Shown here: in pieces, positions 7,429 through 15,165 of the stretch
How the letters are laid out: each line of letters begins with the position of its first letter
Position numbering within the stretch: position 1 is the first letter of the stretch
From: JADFNO01 sp965369945
GTDB lineage: Bacteria; Planctomycetota; Phycisphaerae; Phycisphaerales; SM1A02
Reading direction: 5' to 3'
Assembly (NCBI GenBank): GCA_965369945.1
Contig: CBDUST010000042.1
Span: 1-21,790 of the forward strand
DNA: 21,790 nt
Program-made: the position numbers and the translations under genes
Notes under the pieces: model-generated
Told to the model about the DNA's origin: nothing
The model's input: only the letters and a program-made list of their open reading frames with translations
Databases searched by the model: none

Positions 7429-8710
7429 CGCTGTGGTTGCTGTGACGAGGTAATGTCAATGCGACAATGAGTGTGAACAGACCAAACATGTTTCCGTTGA
7501 GGTGGTAGGCGTCGAATACCGCACCGATCAACCAGGTGATCAATACGAGGATCGTACCGAGTGAGTAGACATGTCCACGGCGGCATTTGGCGACCCGGCG
7601 CACACTCATGACGACGACGCCCCCGAGGATCAACGCCCCCGGCAATCCGGTGCAAGCGAGTACGTGCATATAGACTGAGTGCGCGTGATACTGCTCTGGA
7701 GAAACATCGCCAAGGTCAAGTTCGCCGATCGCGTGGCCGAGACCACCAGCGCCGGCTCCGCGCATTGGCGAGTCGACGAACACCTTCGAGGCGGCGGCCC
7801 AGCGAGCGAGGCGCTCTCCCACGTCCGAGTGGTAATCGCCATCGATCGCCTTGCGGATGTCGTCGGTCGCTTGTTGAATGCGAGTGGTCACGAAGTCGCC
7901 GGTCGCAACCCAGGCGACGCCTGCTCCTACGACACCAATGAGCGCGATTACCAGAACGGCTCGCCGCAATCGAGGAGTTGTAAATCCAATGACCAGCAAG
8001 CCCAGCGGTATAGTCGCGGCGATGGCCAGCCACGGCCCTCGGCTGCCGCTGAGGATGAGCCCAGCCACGGCCGCCGCCGCACCGATCAGCGACAGCCAGC
8101 GCAACCAGCCCCGGCCCTTGAGAATGGCCGACAGGTGCCAGCACAGTGCCGCGGCGCAAATTGCTCCGGTATGGACTGCGTGTAGCCAGCCGTCAAGTCG
8201 CCCCTGAAAGCCCGGCTTCTGGTCGAACCAATGAAACTGCTGCGTCAGTTGAACGAGGTTGGCGCCGATCACACCTACCAGGAACGTGCCGATGAATAGG
8301 GCCGCATGATCCAGCACCGGCCACAACAGCAACGGCGTGAGAACGACGCGGAACGCGCCTAACTCGTCGAGTCCCGCCGCTTGGTCCGCGCTCCAGAGGA
8401 TACTAATGCCATGCCAGGCAGCCCATGCAAAGAGCAGCCATATCAAAGGATCACGGCTAGGCGTCTTGAAGCAGCGATGAATGCGTGGCAAACGCGCGAT
8501 GGTCGTGAGGACCAAGGCTGCCCACGCAATGTCCTTTGGCGCCGTGGCCAGCGGAAGCAAAAGCACATAACAAAGCGCAAAGGCGGTGTGGACGTAGTGT
8601 CCAACCGGATCACGGAGCCGGCAGTCGCTCCACGTTTCGGCCATACCTCCGGCTATGCCGGTGGTGGGCTGGGAGGCTGGATTAGGTGCGTCTGGAAGCT
8701 GCTGGGTCAT
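7397..8710 (-). CDS. O-antigen ligase/polymerase family membrane protein
   Basis: A 437-residue polytopic membrane protein of the Wzy_C/WaaL superfamily, which joins or polymerises undecaprenyl-linked glycans on the periplasmic side. About ten hydrophobic segments are visible. SGSRGPWLAIAATIPLGL carries the conserved Ser-Arg element found after a cytoplasmic turn. A large loop follows (VATGDFVTTRIQQATDDIRK through the GERLARWAAA stretch). It ends at YHAHSVYMHVLACTGLPGAL, matching the H-x-HSxYL...GxxG signature around the catalytic histidine. The ATG at 8710 is 82 bases after the phosphatase stop, with only a weak ribosome-binding site. Ligase and polymerase cannot be separated by sequence alone. 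Confidence 0.85.
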   Translation of the reverse strand: MTQQLPDAPNPASQPTTGIAGGMAETWSDCRLRDPVGHYVHTAFALCYVLLLPLATAPKDIAWAALVLTTIARLPRIHRCFKTPSRDPLIWLLFAWAAWHGISILWSADQAAGLDELGAFRVVLTPLLLWPVLDHAALFIGTFLVGVIGANLVQLTQQFHWFDQKPGFQGRLDGWLHAVHTGAICAAALCWHLSAILKGRGWLRWLSLIGAAAAVAGLILSGSRGPWLAIAATIPLGLLVIGFTTPRLRRAVLVIALIGVVGAGVAWVATGDFVTTRIQQATDDIRKAIDGDYHSDVGERLARWAAASKVFVDSPMRGAGAGGLGHAIGELDLGDVSPEQYHAHSVYMHVLACTGLPGALILGGVVVMSVRRVAKCRRGHVYSLGTILVLITWLIGAVFDAYHLNGNMFGLFTLIVALTLPRHSNHSGGNEPQPAPT

Positions 8711-8792
8711 CCTGGAGAAGATCGTCTGCCCGCGGTGGAGGTTGACGGTGTAAACAAGACCAAGCTGGGATCAGTCTCGGCGTGCGACCCAC

Positions 8793-9464
8793 TCACTCTG
8801 AATCGCCAGCCGACGAGGCCAAAGGATACTCGACCGGCTCGAATCCCGGTATCGGCTCGCCGGAGCGCAATGCATCGGCGATCTCGTCGTTCCATTGAGC
8901 GACGTAGGTCAGCAGCTCCCATTCGTCCGGCTTGTGCTTGTATTGGAAGCTCTCGGGATACGCCCGGGCCAGGTCCTGCCCCTGCACGACGTGCCGGTAC
9001 AACAGCACCAAGACGCCCGTCCGTTGCGCACCGGCTGCGCAGTGAATCAGGATCGGCTGCGCCTCGGGATCGCTCATCAATCGCAGTGCTTGCACGTAAT
9101 AGTTCGGGTTGCCGGTACCGTCGCCGTCGAGGTAGAATCGGTAACGCTCAGCGCCGAGCTCTTCGGCGAGTTGTTGTTCTCGTAGGTCTTCCGGTGAACC
9201 GGGCTGGTACGCGCCGAGATCCAGCACGGTCTTGATGTTGTTTTCACCGATGACTTTGCGGAACATGCGCGGCGTCAGCCGTCCCGAGCGATAGATTTCA
9301 CCAGTCTCGACAACGCCGAAGTTCCGTGCAATGAACTGATACCGTGTTTTCTTGATCCCGTAGATCACGCCGGCCACGATCACAACGACGATGACCAAGC
9401 GCAACAGCCCGGATTGCTTTTTCGTGCGGCCGACGGCGGCTGACTGTTCGTCATTCGTTTGCAT
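8793..9464 (-). CDS. Membrane-anchored dual-specificity/tyrosine phosphatase-like protein
   Basis: A 223-residue protein with one N-terminal membrane segment (about 19-36) and a DSP/PTP-like domain. The phosphate-binding loop HCAAGAQRTG (141-150) gives the Cys-X5-Arg signature, nucleophile Cys142 and Arg148. DGDGTG (about 113-118) could hold the general acid. The opening GEIYRSGRLTP is typical of Siw14-like and bacterial fused DSP-PTPase families. Basic residues before the helix place the N-terminus inside, so the phosphatase domain would be periplasmic unless the helix is inverted. The ATG at 9464 has GAG about 8 bases upstream; a GTG at 9479 is the alternative. It lies between the glycosyltransferase and the O-antigen ligase, so the target may be a glycan phosphate or an envelope protein. 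Confidence 0.82.
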   Translation of the reverse strand: MQTNDEQSAAVGRTKKQSGLLRLVIVVVIVAGVIYGIKKTRYQFIARNFGVVETGEIYRSGRLTPRMFRKVIGENNIKTVLDLGAYQPGSPEDLREQQLAEELGAERYRFYLDGDGTGNPNYYVQALRLMSDPEAQPILIHCAAGAQRTGVLVLLYRHVVQGQDLARAYPESFQYKHKPDEWELLTYVAQWNDEIADALRSGEPIPGFEPVEYPLASSAGDSE

Positions 9465-9510
9465 GGATTGTCTCGTCACTGTACCGCCAGCGAATCTGAT
9501 GGAGTGTAGT

Positions 9511-10284
9511 TCATGACTTCGATCGTCGCGTCAGCTCTAACAGACGCATGTGCTTGGCGGTGGTGTGGATACCGGAGCCAAACGCGGCGATCCATCCCAG
9601 CCAGCCGTCGCGCCAAGCGCTTCGCAAGATAAGTTGTTTGAAGACGGTCGCCGGCGGAGAAATGAGCAACTTTACAACGCTGCCTCGCGCGCCTTGGTCG
9701 TAATACACCTGCGCTGCTTGCACGCCGTGCATCGTTTGTTTGTGGATAAATTCTTTCACATCGGCCACCGCATCATGGATGAGCACACCACTGAGACGCC
9801 CGACTCGGCCTGGTACTTCTAACCGCTCATGGTACTGGCCGATCCATTTCGCACGATCTCGGCGCGCTAGCCTCACCTTCCATTCCGGCTGCCAGGTATG
9901 GTGCAGCTGAACCGCGCCGAGCTGAAACCGACGGTTGACGGCAAACGCGTCGATCGACCGATCATTGGACATTACTGCACGTCGAACCTCCTCAACGAGT
10001 TTTGCATCCAACGATTCGTCAGCGTCCAGACAGAGCACCCATTCGCTATCGCACAACTCAAGGGCAAACTGTTTTTGCCGACCGTAACCTTCCCAGTGGT
10101 GATGCACGACCTCGGCGCCCAACTCGGTGCAGATCGTCAGTGTACGATCGGTTGAGCCCGAGTCGACGACAATGACCTTGCGGGCCAACCCGCTCACAGA
10201 ACGGATCGTTAGCTCGATTGTCCGCTCGGCATCGCACACGATAATGGCCACGCTCAGATCGAGGCTCGAATTCGGATCAGTCAT
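9511..10284 (-). CDS. Family 2 glycosyltransferase, WaaE/KdtX-like
   Basis: A 257-residue GT-A fold transferase resembling the WaaE/KdtX group, which adds beta-glucose to the inner-core heptose of lipopolysaccharide. The nucleotide-sugar site DSGSTD (41-46), EGYGRQKQFALELC (about 65-78) and WVLCLDADES with metal-binding DAD (about 82-91) follow this group closely. The C-terminal half has the WKVRLARRD and IHKQTMHGVQAAQVYY helices seen there. The ATG at 10284 overlaps the stop of the upstream methyltransferase by 8 bases. A longer frame starting at 10341 would extend deeper into that gene and adds no family sequence. The acceptor is inferred; heptose fits the nearby heptosyltransferase. Confidence 0.88.
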   Translation of the reverse strand: MTDPNSSLDLSVAIIVCDAERTIELTIRSVSGLARKVIVVDSGSTDRTLTICTELGAEVVHHHWEGYGRQKQFALELCDSEWVLCLDADESLDAKLVEEVRRAVMSNDRSIDAFAVNRRFQLGAVQLHHTWQPEWKVRLARRDRAKWIGQYHERLEVPGRVGRLSGVLIHDAVADVKEFIHKQTMHGVQAAQVYYDQGARGSVVKLLISPPATVFKQLILRSAWRDGWLGWIAAFGSGIHTTAKHMRLLELTRRSKS

Positions 10285-11314
10285 TGGGCTTCGGCTCGTC
10301 TCTTGAGGCAGCCGAGGTGAGTTGAGACGGCTTGCGGGCAACGATATACAGATAGTCCGACAGAGCGAGTTGTTCGATGCTTCGGTTTATCCACGCGGGT
10401 ATGCCCCGCCGCGCGGCGCCGATCTTGCTGCGATGTGAGTAGCTTCTGATTCGCAGCGTCTCCAGGCCGGCGCGGCGCACCAGTAGATCGAGCGACCGTG
10501 GGCTGAAGTGGTACAAGTGCCAAGGGAAACCGAAGTGATGGAAACGGCCGCCGCGAATGCGAAGCTTGCAGGCCAGTGCTTTGAGCCGCGCTGACATGCC
10601 TCGGTGGTTGGGCACTTGCGCGAAGAAATAGCCGTCGGGTTTGAGCAGCGCTGCGCATTGTTGCATGACATCGCTCACGTCATAGAGATGCTCAAGCACA
10701 TCCCAGATGACCAGTCCATCGAACGATCCCGGTTCGAAACCGGTGCTGTCCAACGTGCCGGCAGAGAGTCCCGGGATGGCTAACTGCTCCGTGCCGATCT
10801 TGATCGCGTCCGCGGAGACGTCGGTTCCACGGCAGTCGAACCCGGCCTCTTGGGCCAACATCACGAACAAGCCGAGGTGGCAGCCAACGTCGAGGATAGC
10901 CGCGCCCGGCGCGAGCCAGCGCGAGATCAAATCCACCTTCAACTTGGAGACGATGAAGCTGCGGTGGCCGGTGCGCTCCCAGGCGTTTCGGTCGAAGTCG
11001 AGAAACTGCCGCGTGTCGATGTGCGCGTCCGGTTCCTGGTACGACAGATCGAGGCTCGCTCGACTGAATCGAGGCGAGGTGAACAAAATGTCGGAGACGG
11101 GGTCGTGCCAGTATTCGATTCCCGAATCGTCTTTCACGACGACGCGCTCTCGGCCGGATGCGCCAAAGGGATTGACGCCGGGTTCCAGCCGGCCTCGCCA
11201 CCCACGGAATTCGATGTCGTCGCCGATTTGAAACGGCGGGGTCGTCTTGGCGGAGGTGTTGATCGACGAAGTCAGTGCGCCCACAGTTGTGCTCAAGGTG
11301 TCAAGGGAGGTCAT
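10277..11314 (-). CDS. SAM-dependent methyltransferase, first gene of the envelope run
   Basis: A class I methyltransferase of about 345 residues. Motif I is AAILDVGCHLGLFVMLAQEA, followed by CRGTDVSADAIKIG (strand 2 acid), FDGLVIWDVLEHLYDVSD (motif IV) and LKPDGYFFAQVPNHRG. The region before the SAM domain holds an unusual segment with RERVVVKDDSGIEYWHDPVS that I cannot assign. The ATG at 11314 would leave a 97-base gap to the divergent kinase for promoters. A frame opening at 11383 would leave only 28 bases, and its AAGGAT is too far upstream to serve it, so I prefer 11314 with moderate confidence. Overlap with the next gene supports co-transcription. The substrate is unknown. Confidence 0.82.
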   Translation of the reverse strand: MTSLDTLSTTVGALTSSINTSAKTTPPFQIGDDIEFRGWRGRLEPGVNPFGASGRERVVVKDDSGIEYWHDPVSDILFTSPRFSRASLDLSYQEPDAHIDTRQFLDFDRNAWERTGHRSFIVSKLKVDLISRWLAPGAAILDVGCHLGLFVMLAQEAGFDCRGTDVSADAIKIGTEQLAIPGLSAGTLDSTGFEPGSFDGLVIWDVLEHLYDVSDVMQQCAALLKPDGYFFAQVPNHRGMSARLKALACKLRIRGGRFHHFGFPWHLYHFSPRSLDLLVRRAGLETLRIRSYSHRSKIGAARRGIPAWINRSIEQLALSDYLYIVARKPSQLTSAASRDEPKPND

Positions 11315-11411
11315 CGTAGAGCCGGCGATCGAGCCGTCAACGTGTCGGCGAACGCGCTCCAGTCGAATCGCCCCGCGGCGCATGCGTGAGTGTTGTTGTT
11401 ATCCTTGGCTT

Positions 11412-12086
11412 GTGACGAAGCCTCCGGCCCACGCCGTCAAATGCCTCAAGAGTGCCGGCTTGAACAGCGTCTGGCTCATTCACCGTTCGGGTGAGGAACG
11501 TCGCACACTGAAATCATGGCCGGTTACGCTTGGGCTGCTTGGCAAGCTCCTGCTGGGGATCGCCCAGCCTCAGCGGCAAGTCCGCGGCGCCAAGTCTGTG
11601 GCCCGCGCGGGAGTAGACCCGGCCACAGTGTGCGGGCCGTGGCGATTCGCCCGCCGAGAAAGGCGGTTGTTGATCGAGCTTGAACTTGATTACGTGCCCG
11701 GTCCGTCGGCTCTGGATGCGCTGAACCAGAAGAAGCTCAGTCAAGCCGAACTGCGGTGTGTAGCCGCGGCCATTGGTCAGATCGTGGCCAAGTTGACTGT
11801 GGCCGGACTGTTCCATCGTGACCTCACCCTGACCAATCTGATCGTGAAGTCCGCCTCGGGGCCGGCGCAGATTCGGGTCATCGACACCGTCGGCGTGCGT
11901 CGGATTCGTCGCCCGGTCCCGGAGATCGCAAGGATGTTGGAGCGGCTGGGCGTGCAACTGGACACTAGCCACAGTCCGGCGCCGCCCGCGGCGTGGATGC
12001 CTCTGCTGCTAGAGGCGATTCGTCCGCTTGCCCCGAAGACCCGGCAAGCAGTTCTTCGCTCGCTGAAACAACATCGCCGACGCTGA
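11412..12086 (+). CDS. Lipopolysaccharide core kinase-like protein (Kdo/WaaP family)
   Basis: A 224-residue protein-kinase-fold enzyme resembling the Kdo/WaaP/InaA group that phosphorylates inner-core sugars. The catalytic loop FHRDLTLTNLIV (about 134-145) contains HRD and the metal-binding Asn. IRVIDTVGVRR (about 154-164) supplies the Asp of the DFG position in its usual ID form. ELELDYVPGPSALDAL matches the hinge. The start is uncertain: GTG at 11412 gives a compact protein and avoids overlap with the divergent methyltransferase, but no good ribosome-binding site was found. A frame open to 11247 would be antisense to that gene. The last 122 bases overlap the end of waaF on the other strand. 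It is shorter than classic WaaP (about 265). Confidence 0.78.
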   Translation: MTKPPAHAVKCLKSAGLNSVWLIHRSGEERRTLKSWPVTLGLLGKLLLGIAQPQRQVRGAKSVARAGVDPATVCGPWRFARRERRLLIELELDYVPGPSALDALNQKKLSQAELRCVAAAIGQIVAKLTVAGLFHRDLTLTNLIVKSASGPAQIRVIDTVGVRRIRRPVPEIARMLERLGVQLDTSHSPAPPAAWMPLLLEAIRPLAPKTRQAVLRSLKQHRRR

Positions 12087-13065
12087 TCTTCTCAATGGCG
12101 CATCGCTGGGGATGTTCGTCGGCTACGAGCTCTTGGGGCAGGAACGGCTCGGCCACGATGATCCGCTGGCGCGAGCAGCCGATATCCGTCCAGCGATGAT
12201 CGGTGGGCCCGAACAAGGCGACGACCGGCGTACCCAAGGCGGCGGCGATGTGCCGCGGGCCGGTATCGTTGGTGATCAGTAAGCGAGCCCGCTGGAGTAC
12301 GGCTTTGAGGCTGCCAAGCGTGATGCCGCGCTGGACGAGGTTCACAACCTGGACATTGGCTGCTTCCGCCACCGCCCGCACGACGTTGGCTTCACTTGGC
12401 GAACCACTCACCAGGACTGCGAGCTTGTGGCGCTGCGACAGCGCCTCGGCCACAGCGGCGAAGCGATCGGCCGGCCACCGCTTGATTGGTTTGTTCGCGC
12501 CGGGATTCACAACGGCGTACGGTCGGTCCACGCCGCCCAGCAGTGCCTCGGCGGCGCGTCGCTCAGCCTCAGTCACGACCAGCTCCATCTGCGAATCGAT
12601 TCTGTCCACCCCGAGCCCGAACCGACCAAGGGCCAGATAGTACTGAAGGGTTGAGACAGGCTCAGATTGATCGCGCGGGGCGGCTAGCGGGTGGGTCAAC
12701 AAACGGCCTCGCGCCTCTTGGTGGTACCCGATGCGCACCACGGCTCCGCAGCTTCGAGCGATCAGCGCCGCCCGAAAACTGTTGGGAAGAACCAGCACCG
12801 CGTCCGGGTGGAGCTTGCGGAGTTTTCGGATCATCCGTAGTGGACCAACCACGCCTTTGGTCCGGACGCACACCACCTCGTCGATCCATGGTGAGCCGGC
12901 CAGGAGTAGATCCAACCCCGGCCGCACTGCGGCAATGATCTTCGCCTGCGGCAACCTGGCCCGCACCGCTCTCAGCAGGGGCGTGGCCATGACCGTGTCT
13001 CCAACCCACGAGGGAAAAAGAACCGCTAACTGCCGGATGTCATGGTTCAGCGGAGCTGCGCTCAT
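11965..13065 (-). CDS. waaF: ADP-heptose:LPS heptosyltransferase, GT9 family (WaaF-like)
   Basis: A 366-residue cytoplasmic GT-B enzyme of family 9 that adds heptose from ADP-heptose to the lipopolysaccharide inner core. The N-terminal VLFPSWVGDTVMATPLLRAV matches the family opening with the catalytic Asp. VVNPGANKPIKRWPADRF (about 185-202) and ITNDTGPRHIAAALGTPVVA (about 264-283), then FGPTDHRWT, are the donor-binding signatures. The ending resembles WaaF (heptosyltransferase II) more than WaaC. The last roughly 30 residues (AGSSGQADESPLAAEA and on) are low-complexity and lie antisense to the kinase gene, suggesting a late extension. It starts 29 bases after the HAD gene on the same strand, probably one operon. 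Confidence 0.88.
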   Translation of the reverse strand: MSAAPLNHDIRQLAVLFPSWVGDTVMATPLLRAVRARLPQAKIIAAVRPGLDLLLAGSPWIDEVVCVRTKGVVGPLRMIRKLRKLHPDAVLVLPNSFRAALIARSCGAVVRIGYHQEARGRLLTHPLAAPRDQSEPVSTLQYYLALGRFGLGVDRIDSQMELVVTEAERRAAEALLGGVDRPYAVVNPGANKPIKRWPADRFAAVAEALSQRHKLAVLVSGSPSEANVVRAVAEAANVQVVNLVQRGITLGSLKAVLQRARLLITNDTGPRHIAAALGTPVVALFGPTDHRWTDIGCSRQRIIVAEPFLPQELVADEHPQRCAIEKISVGDVVSASEELLAGSSGQADESPLAAEASTPRAAPDCG

Positions 13066-13094
13066 CGCCGCTCACCGCCTCGGGGTCGCTGGAC

Positions 13095-14669
13095 TCATCC
13101 TCGCTGATCCAGCAGCAGCAGCGTCATCGTGACGAGTTGTAACAGCGCGCCACCTAGCATCCACTTGACAAACGCCTCGAACGACTCCGGATCACCGAGC
13201 TGGAGCAGCCCGAAGAACGCGCACAGCACAACCAGTAGTTGCGTGATGCCGGCGGTCATCTTTGCCGGTGTCAAATCGCTTCGCCGAACGCGCTCAGATC
13301 GCACCTCGTCGCTGAGTTCAAGAATCGCACGCCGCACTTCGGTGAGCGATCTGTCCGTCGATTGGGGCTCGGGTATCGGCAAGGGAGCCGGCACTTCCCA
13401 GTTGAAGTCAACGGGCGCCGGTTCGGTCGACTCTGCCGGCGCGGGCGGATCAGGCGTTTGCGTCGGCTGGGGTGACGCCGGTACTTCAGCGGCGATCGGT
13501 TGTTCGACCGACGACGGCAGTTCAGTCTCTAAGGATGTCTGTGGCTCAACCGGCGCTTCAGTCGCCGTAGCTTGCTCTGTTGGCAGAGTCGGTTCTGGAT
13601 CGGAAGAAGGCCGCGGTTCGGAGGCTTCCGGTTCTTCGGCCTCGACCGGCGGCTCGGCTTCAACCGGCGGGTCGGTCTCCAGGGACGGCTGTGGCTGCGG
13701 CGGCACTTCGGTTGCCACAGGTGGTTCGGCTACAAGCGGCGGTTCTGGATCGAAAAAGGGCTGTTGCTCAGGCGCTTCCGCCTGTCCGTTGACGAAAGGC
13801 GGCTCGGTTAGCTTCGCCGGCTCGGCTTGGACGGATCGCTCGGGCTCCGGCGGCGCTTCGGTTGCGACAGGTGGCTCGGCCGCATGCGGTGGTTCGGTCT
13901 CGTATAAGGGCTGCGGCTCGTGTTCCAAATCAATCGTGACGAGTGGTTCCGATGCCGACGGCAGTTTGGGCGTCGAACGCATCGGAGGCGCTGGAGGCGG
14001 TTCGTGCACCGCTTTTGAAACCTCCAATGTCGCGGGAACCTGGCGCGGGACCGATACCGAAACCGAATGGATCGGCTCCGGGTCGCCGTTGCGCAGAATC
14101 ACCTTCACAGCCTCGGTCAACGAGGTCGCTGCTTTGGTAGCGCTCGTCTGGAGCGCCGGCTCGCGGCCGTTACAGAGCAATAGCGTATGACAACCAGCAG
14201 CTCGACCGGCGGCGATATCACGAGGCTGATCGCCGATGACCCAACTGTGCTGAAGGTCCAATTCCATGTCCCGACCGGCTTGAAGAATCATTCCCGGGTT
14301 GGGTTTACGCCATGAATGCTCGCGCCGATACTCTTGGACCGTACCTTCGGGGTGATAGGGACAGTAATAAAAACGCTCGATCAGCTCGGGCTGATGAAGC
14401 TCGTCGTCCAACAACTGAGCGATTCGCTGATGCACGGCATCGACATCGGCCTCGGTGAACTTGCCGCGCGCCACCCCCCCTTGGTTGGTCACAACGACCA
14501 GACGATAGCCGGCCTCTCGCAACTCCAGCAGGGCTTCGGCAGCGCCGTCGACAAGGCGGACCGATCCCGCGTCGCCGAGGTCTCCACGGTTGGCGATGAG
14601 TGTGTTATCTCGATCGAGGAAAATTGCAGGTTCCACCACCGAAAGGATACCCGGATTCGCCCCGGCCAT
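13095..14669 (-). CDS. GmhB-like HAD phosphatase fused to Pro/Glu-rich repeats and membrane anchor
   Basis: A 524-residue fusion. Residues 14-190 are a HAD-IIIA phosphatase like GmhB, which removes the 7-phosphate of heptose 1,7-bisphosphate. It has FLDRDNTL with Asp19 and Asp21, VVVTNQGGVARG (about 58-69), RKPNPGM (121-127) and WVIGDQPRDIAAG (about 143-155). Around the zinc loop, CPYHPEG and REHSWRKP stand where E. coli GmhB has CPHHP and a Cys-X-Cys, so most zinc ligands are absent. Residues about 220-435 are Pro/Glu-rich with a 50-residue repeat. Residues 470-491 and 501-521 form two membrane segments. The usual GmhB is under 200 residues. The ATG at 14669 has AGAGGAG just upstream. It precedes waaF, which supports a heptose role; HisB-type activity is the alternative. 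Confidence 0.85.
   Translation of the reverse strand: MAGANPGILSVVEPAIFLDRDNTLIANRGDLGDAGSVRLVDGAAEALLELREAGYRLVVVTNQGGVARGKFTEADVDAVHQRIAQLLDDELHQPELIERFYYCPYHPEGTVQEYRREHSWRKPNPGMILQAGRDMELDLQHSWVIGDQPRDIAAGRAAGCHTLLLCNGREPALQTSATKAATSLTEAVKVILRNGDPEPIHSVSVSVPRQVPATLEVSKAVHEPPPAPPMRSTPKLPSASEPLVTIDLEHEPQPLYETEPPHAAEPPVATEAPPEPERSVQAEPAKLTEPPFVNGQAEAPEQQPFFDPEPPLVAEPPVATEVPPQPQPSLETDPPVEAEPPVEAEEPEASEPRPSSDPEPTLPTEQATATEAPVEPQTSLETELPSSVEQPIAAEVPASPQPTQTPDPPAPAESTEPAPVDFNWEVPAPLPIPEPQSTDRSLTEVRRAILELSDEVRSERVRRSDLTPAKMTAGITQLLVVLCAFFGLLQLGDPESFEAFVKWMLGGALLQLVTMTLLLLDQRG
13455..13904. repeat. 150-bp tandem repeat, three diverged copies, inside the HAD fusion gene
   Basis: Plus-strand GTTGCGACAGGTGGCTCGG at 13861, GTTGCCACAGGTGGTTCGG at 13711 and GTCGCCGTAGCTTGCTCTG at 13561 recur at exactly 150 bases. 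At protein level this is a 50-residue unit with the marker AEPPVATEAPPEP near residues 264, 314 and 364; a weaker 25-residue sub-period is visible. It encodes the Pro/Glu-rich linker. Copies are diverged, so expansion is not recent. Repeat limits are approximate. Confidence 0.8.
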
Positions 14670-14904
14670 CCACTCCTCTCAGAAGCAGCTCAGTGGACCT
14701 CAAGAGGCACTTCAGATGGAAGGGAGGCGGATGGGGATCTTGGCTGGGGCATCACCAGGAGTGGACTTCCCATCGGACGTAGCACCACTCAAGACTGACG
14801 TCGTCCCATCTTCCGACGGGATCCTGCGGGTTCTAGAGCAGTTTCGATCGTCTTGCAGCGTCAGGGCATGGCAGAGCAGGGACTCGGTACCTGCCTCAAG
14901 ACCG

Positions 14905-14931
14905 GTGGCACGGGCATCCTGCCCGTGCCAC
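14905..14931. repeat. REP-like palindrome, copy 1 (complete)
   Basis: A 12-bp stem GTGGCACGGGCA / TGCCCGTGCCAC with loop TCC. It is the longest perfect palindrome of the group. No T-run follows, so it does not look like a simple intrinsic terminator. GCCTCAAGACCG directly precedes it and recurs before the partial copy at 15037. Confidence 0.8.
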
Positions 14932-15036
14932 TTATCATGGCGTGATACGAATCCGAAGTAATTCTCAGGCGTTGACCGAGTGCCATGCTTCATCCGCGAA
15001 ACGCACGAGAATCAATTGTGATTCGTATAAGTAGCC

Positions 15037-15054
15037 GCCTCAAGTCCGGTGGCA
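15037..15054. repeat. REP-like repeat, partial copy lacking the palindrome
   Basis: GCCTCAAGTCCGGTGGCA matches the left flank and first arm of copy 1 (14893-14910) with one difference, then diverges before the second arm. It looks like a truncated or decayed copy. Confidence 0.6.
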
Positions 15055-15088
15055 TCCCGAGTCAATCGGAACCTCACCTGCGCGATGG

Positions 15089-15116
15089 TCCGGTGGCACG
15101 GGCATCCTGCCCGTGC
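15089..15116 (+). repeat. REP-like palindrome, copy 2
   Basis: Contains CACGGGCATCCTGCCCGTG, the same core as copy 1 with a 9-bp stem. Its 28 bases are the exact reverse complement of copy 3 at 15166-15193, so the two form an inverted pair 49 bases apart. Confidence 0.8.
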
Positions 15117-15165
15117 GCGATGCCTATGGAGACCTTCCTGTGCAGATGTCAGTCCATCAGAAGTC

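Noticed and set aside
11247..11411. N-terminal extension of the sugar kinase from an upstream ATG
   Set aside because: It runs antisense to the divergent methyltransferase and does not resemble the kinase family.
13129..14190. 353-codon plus-strand frame rich in Gly, Ser and Thr
   Set aside because: It mirrors the Pro/Glu-rich repeat of the HAD fusion gene on the opposite strand; it has no domain or ribosome-binding site.
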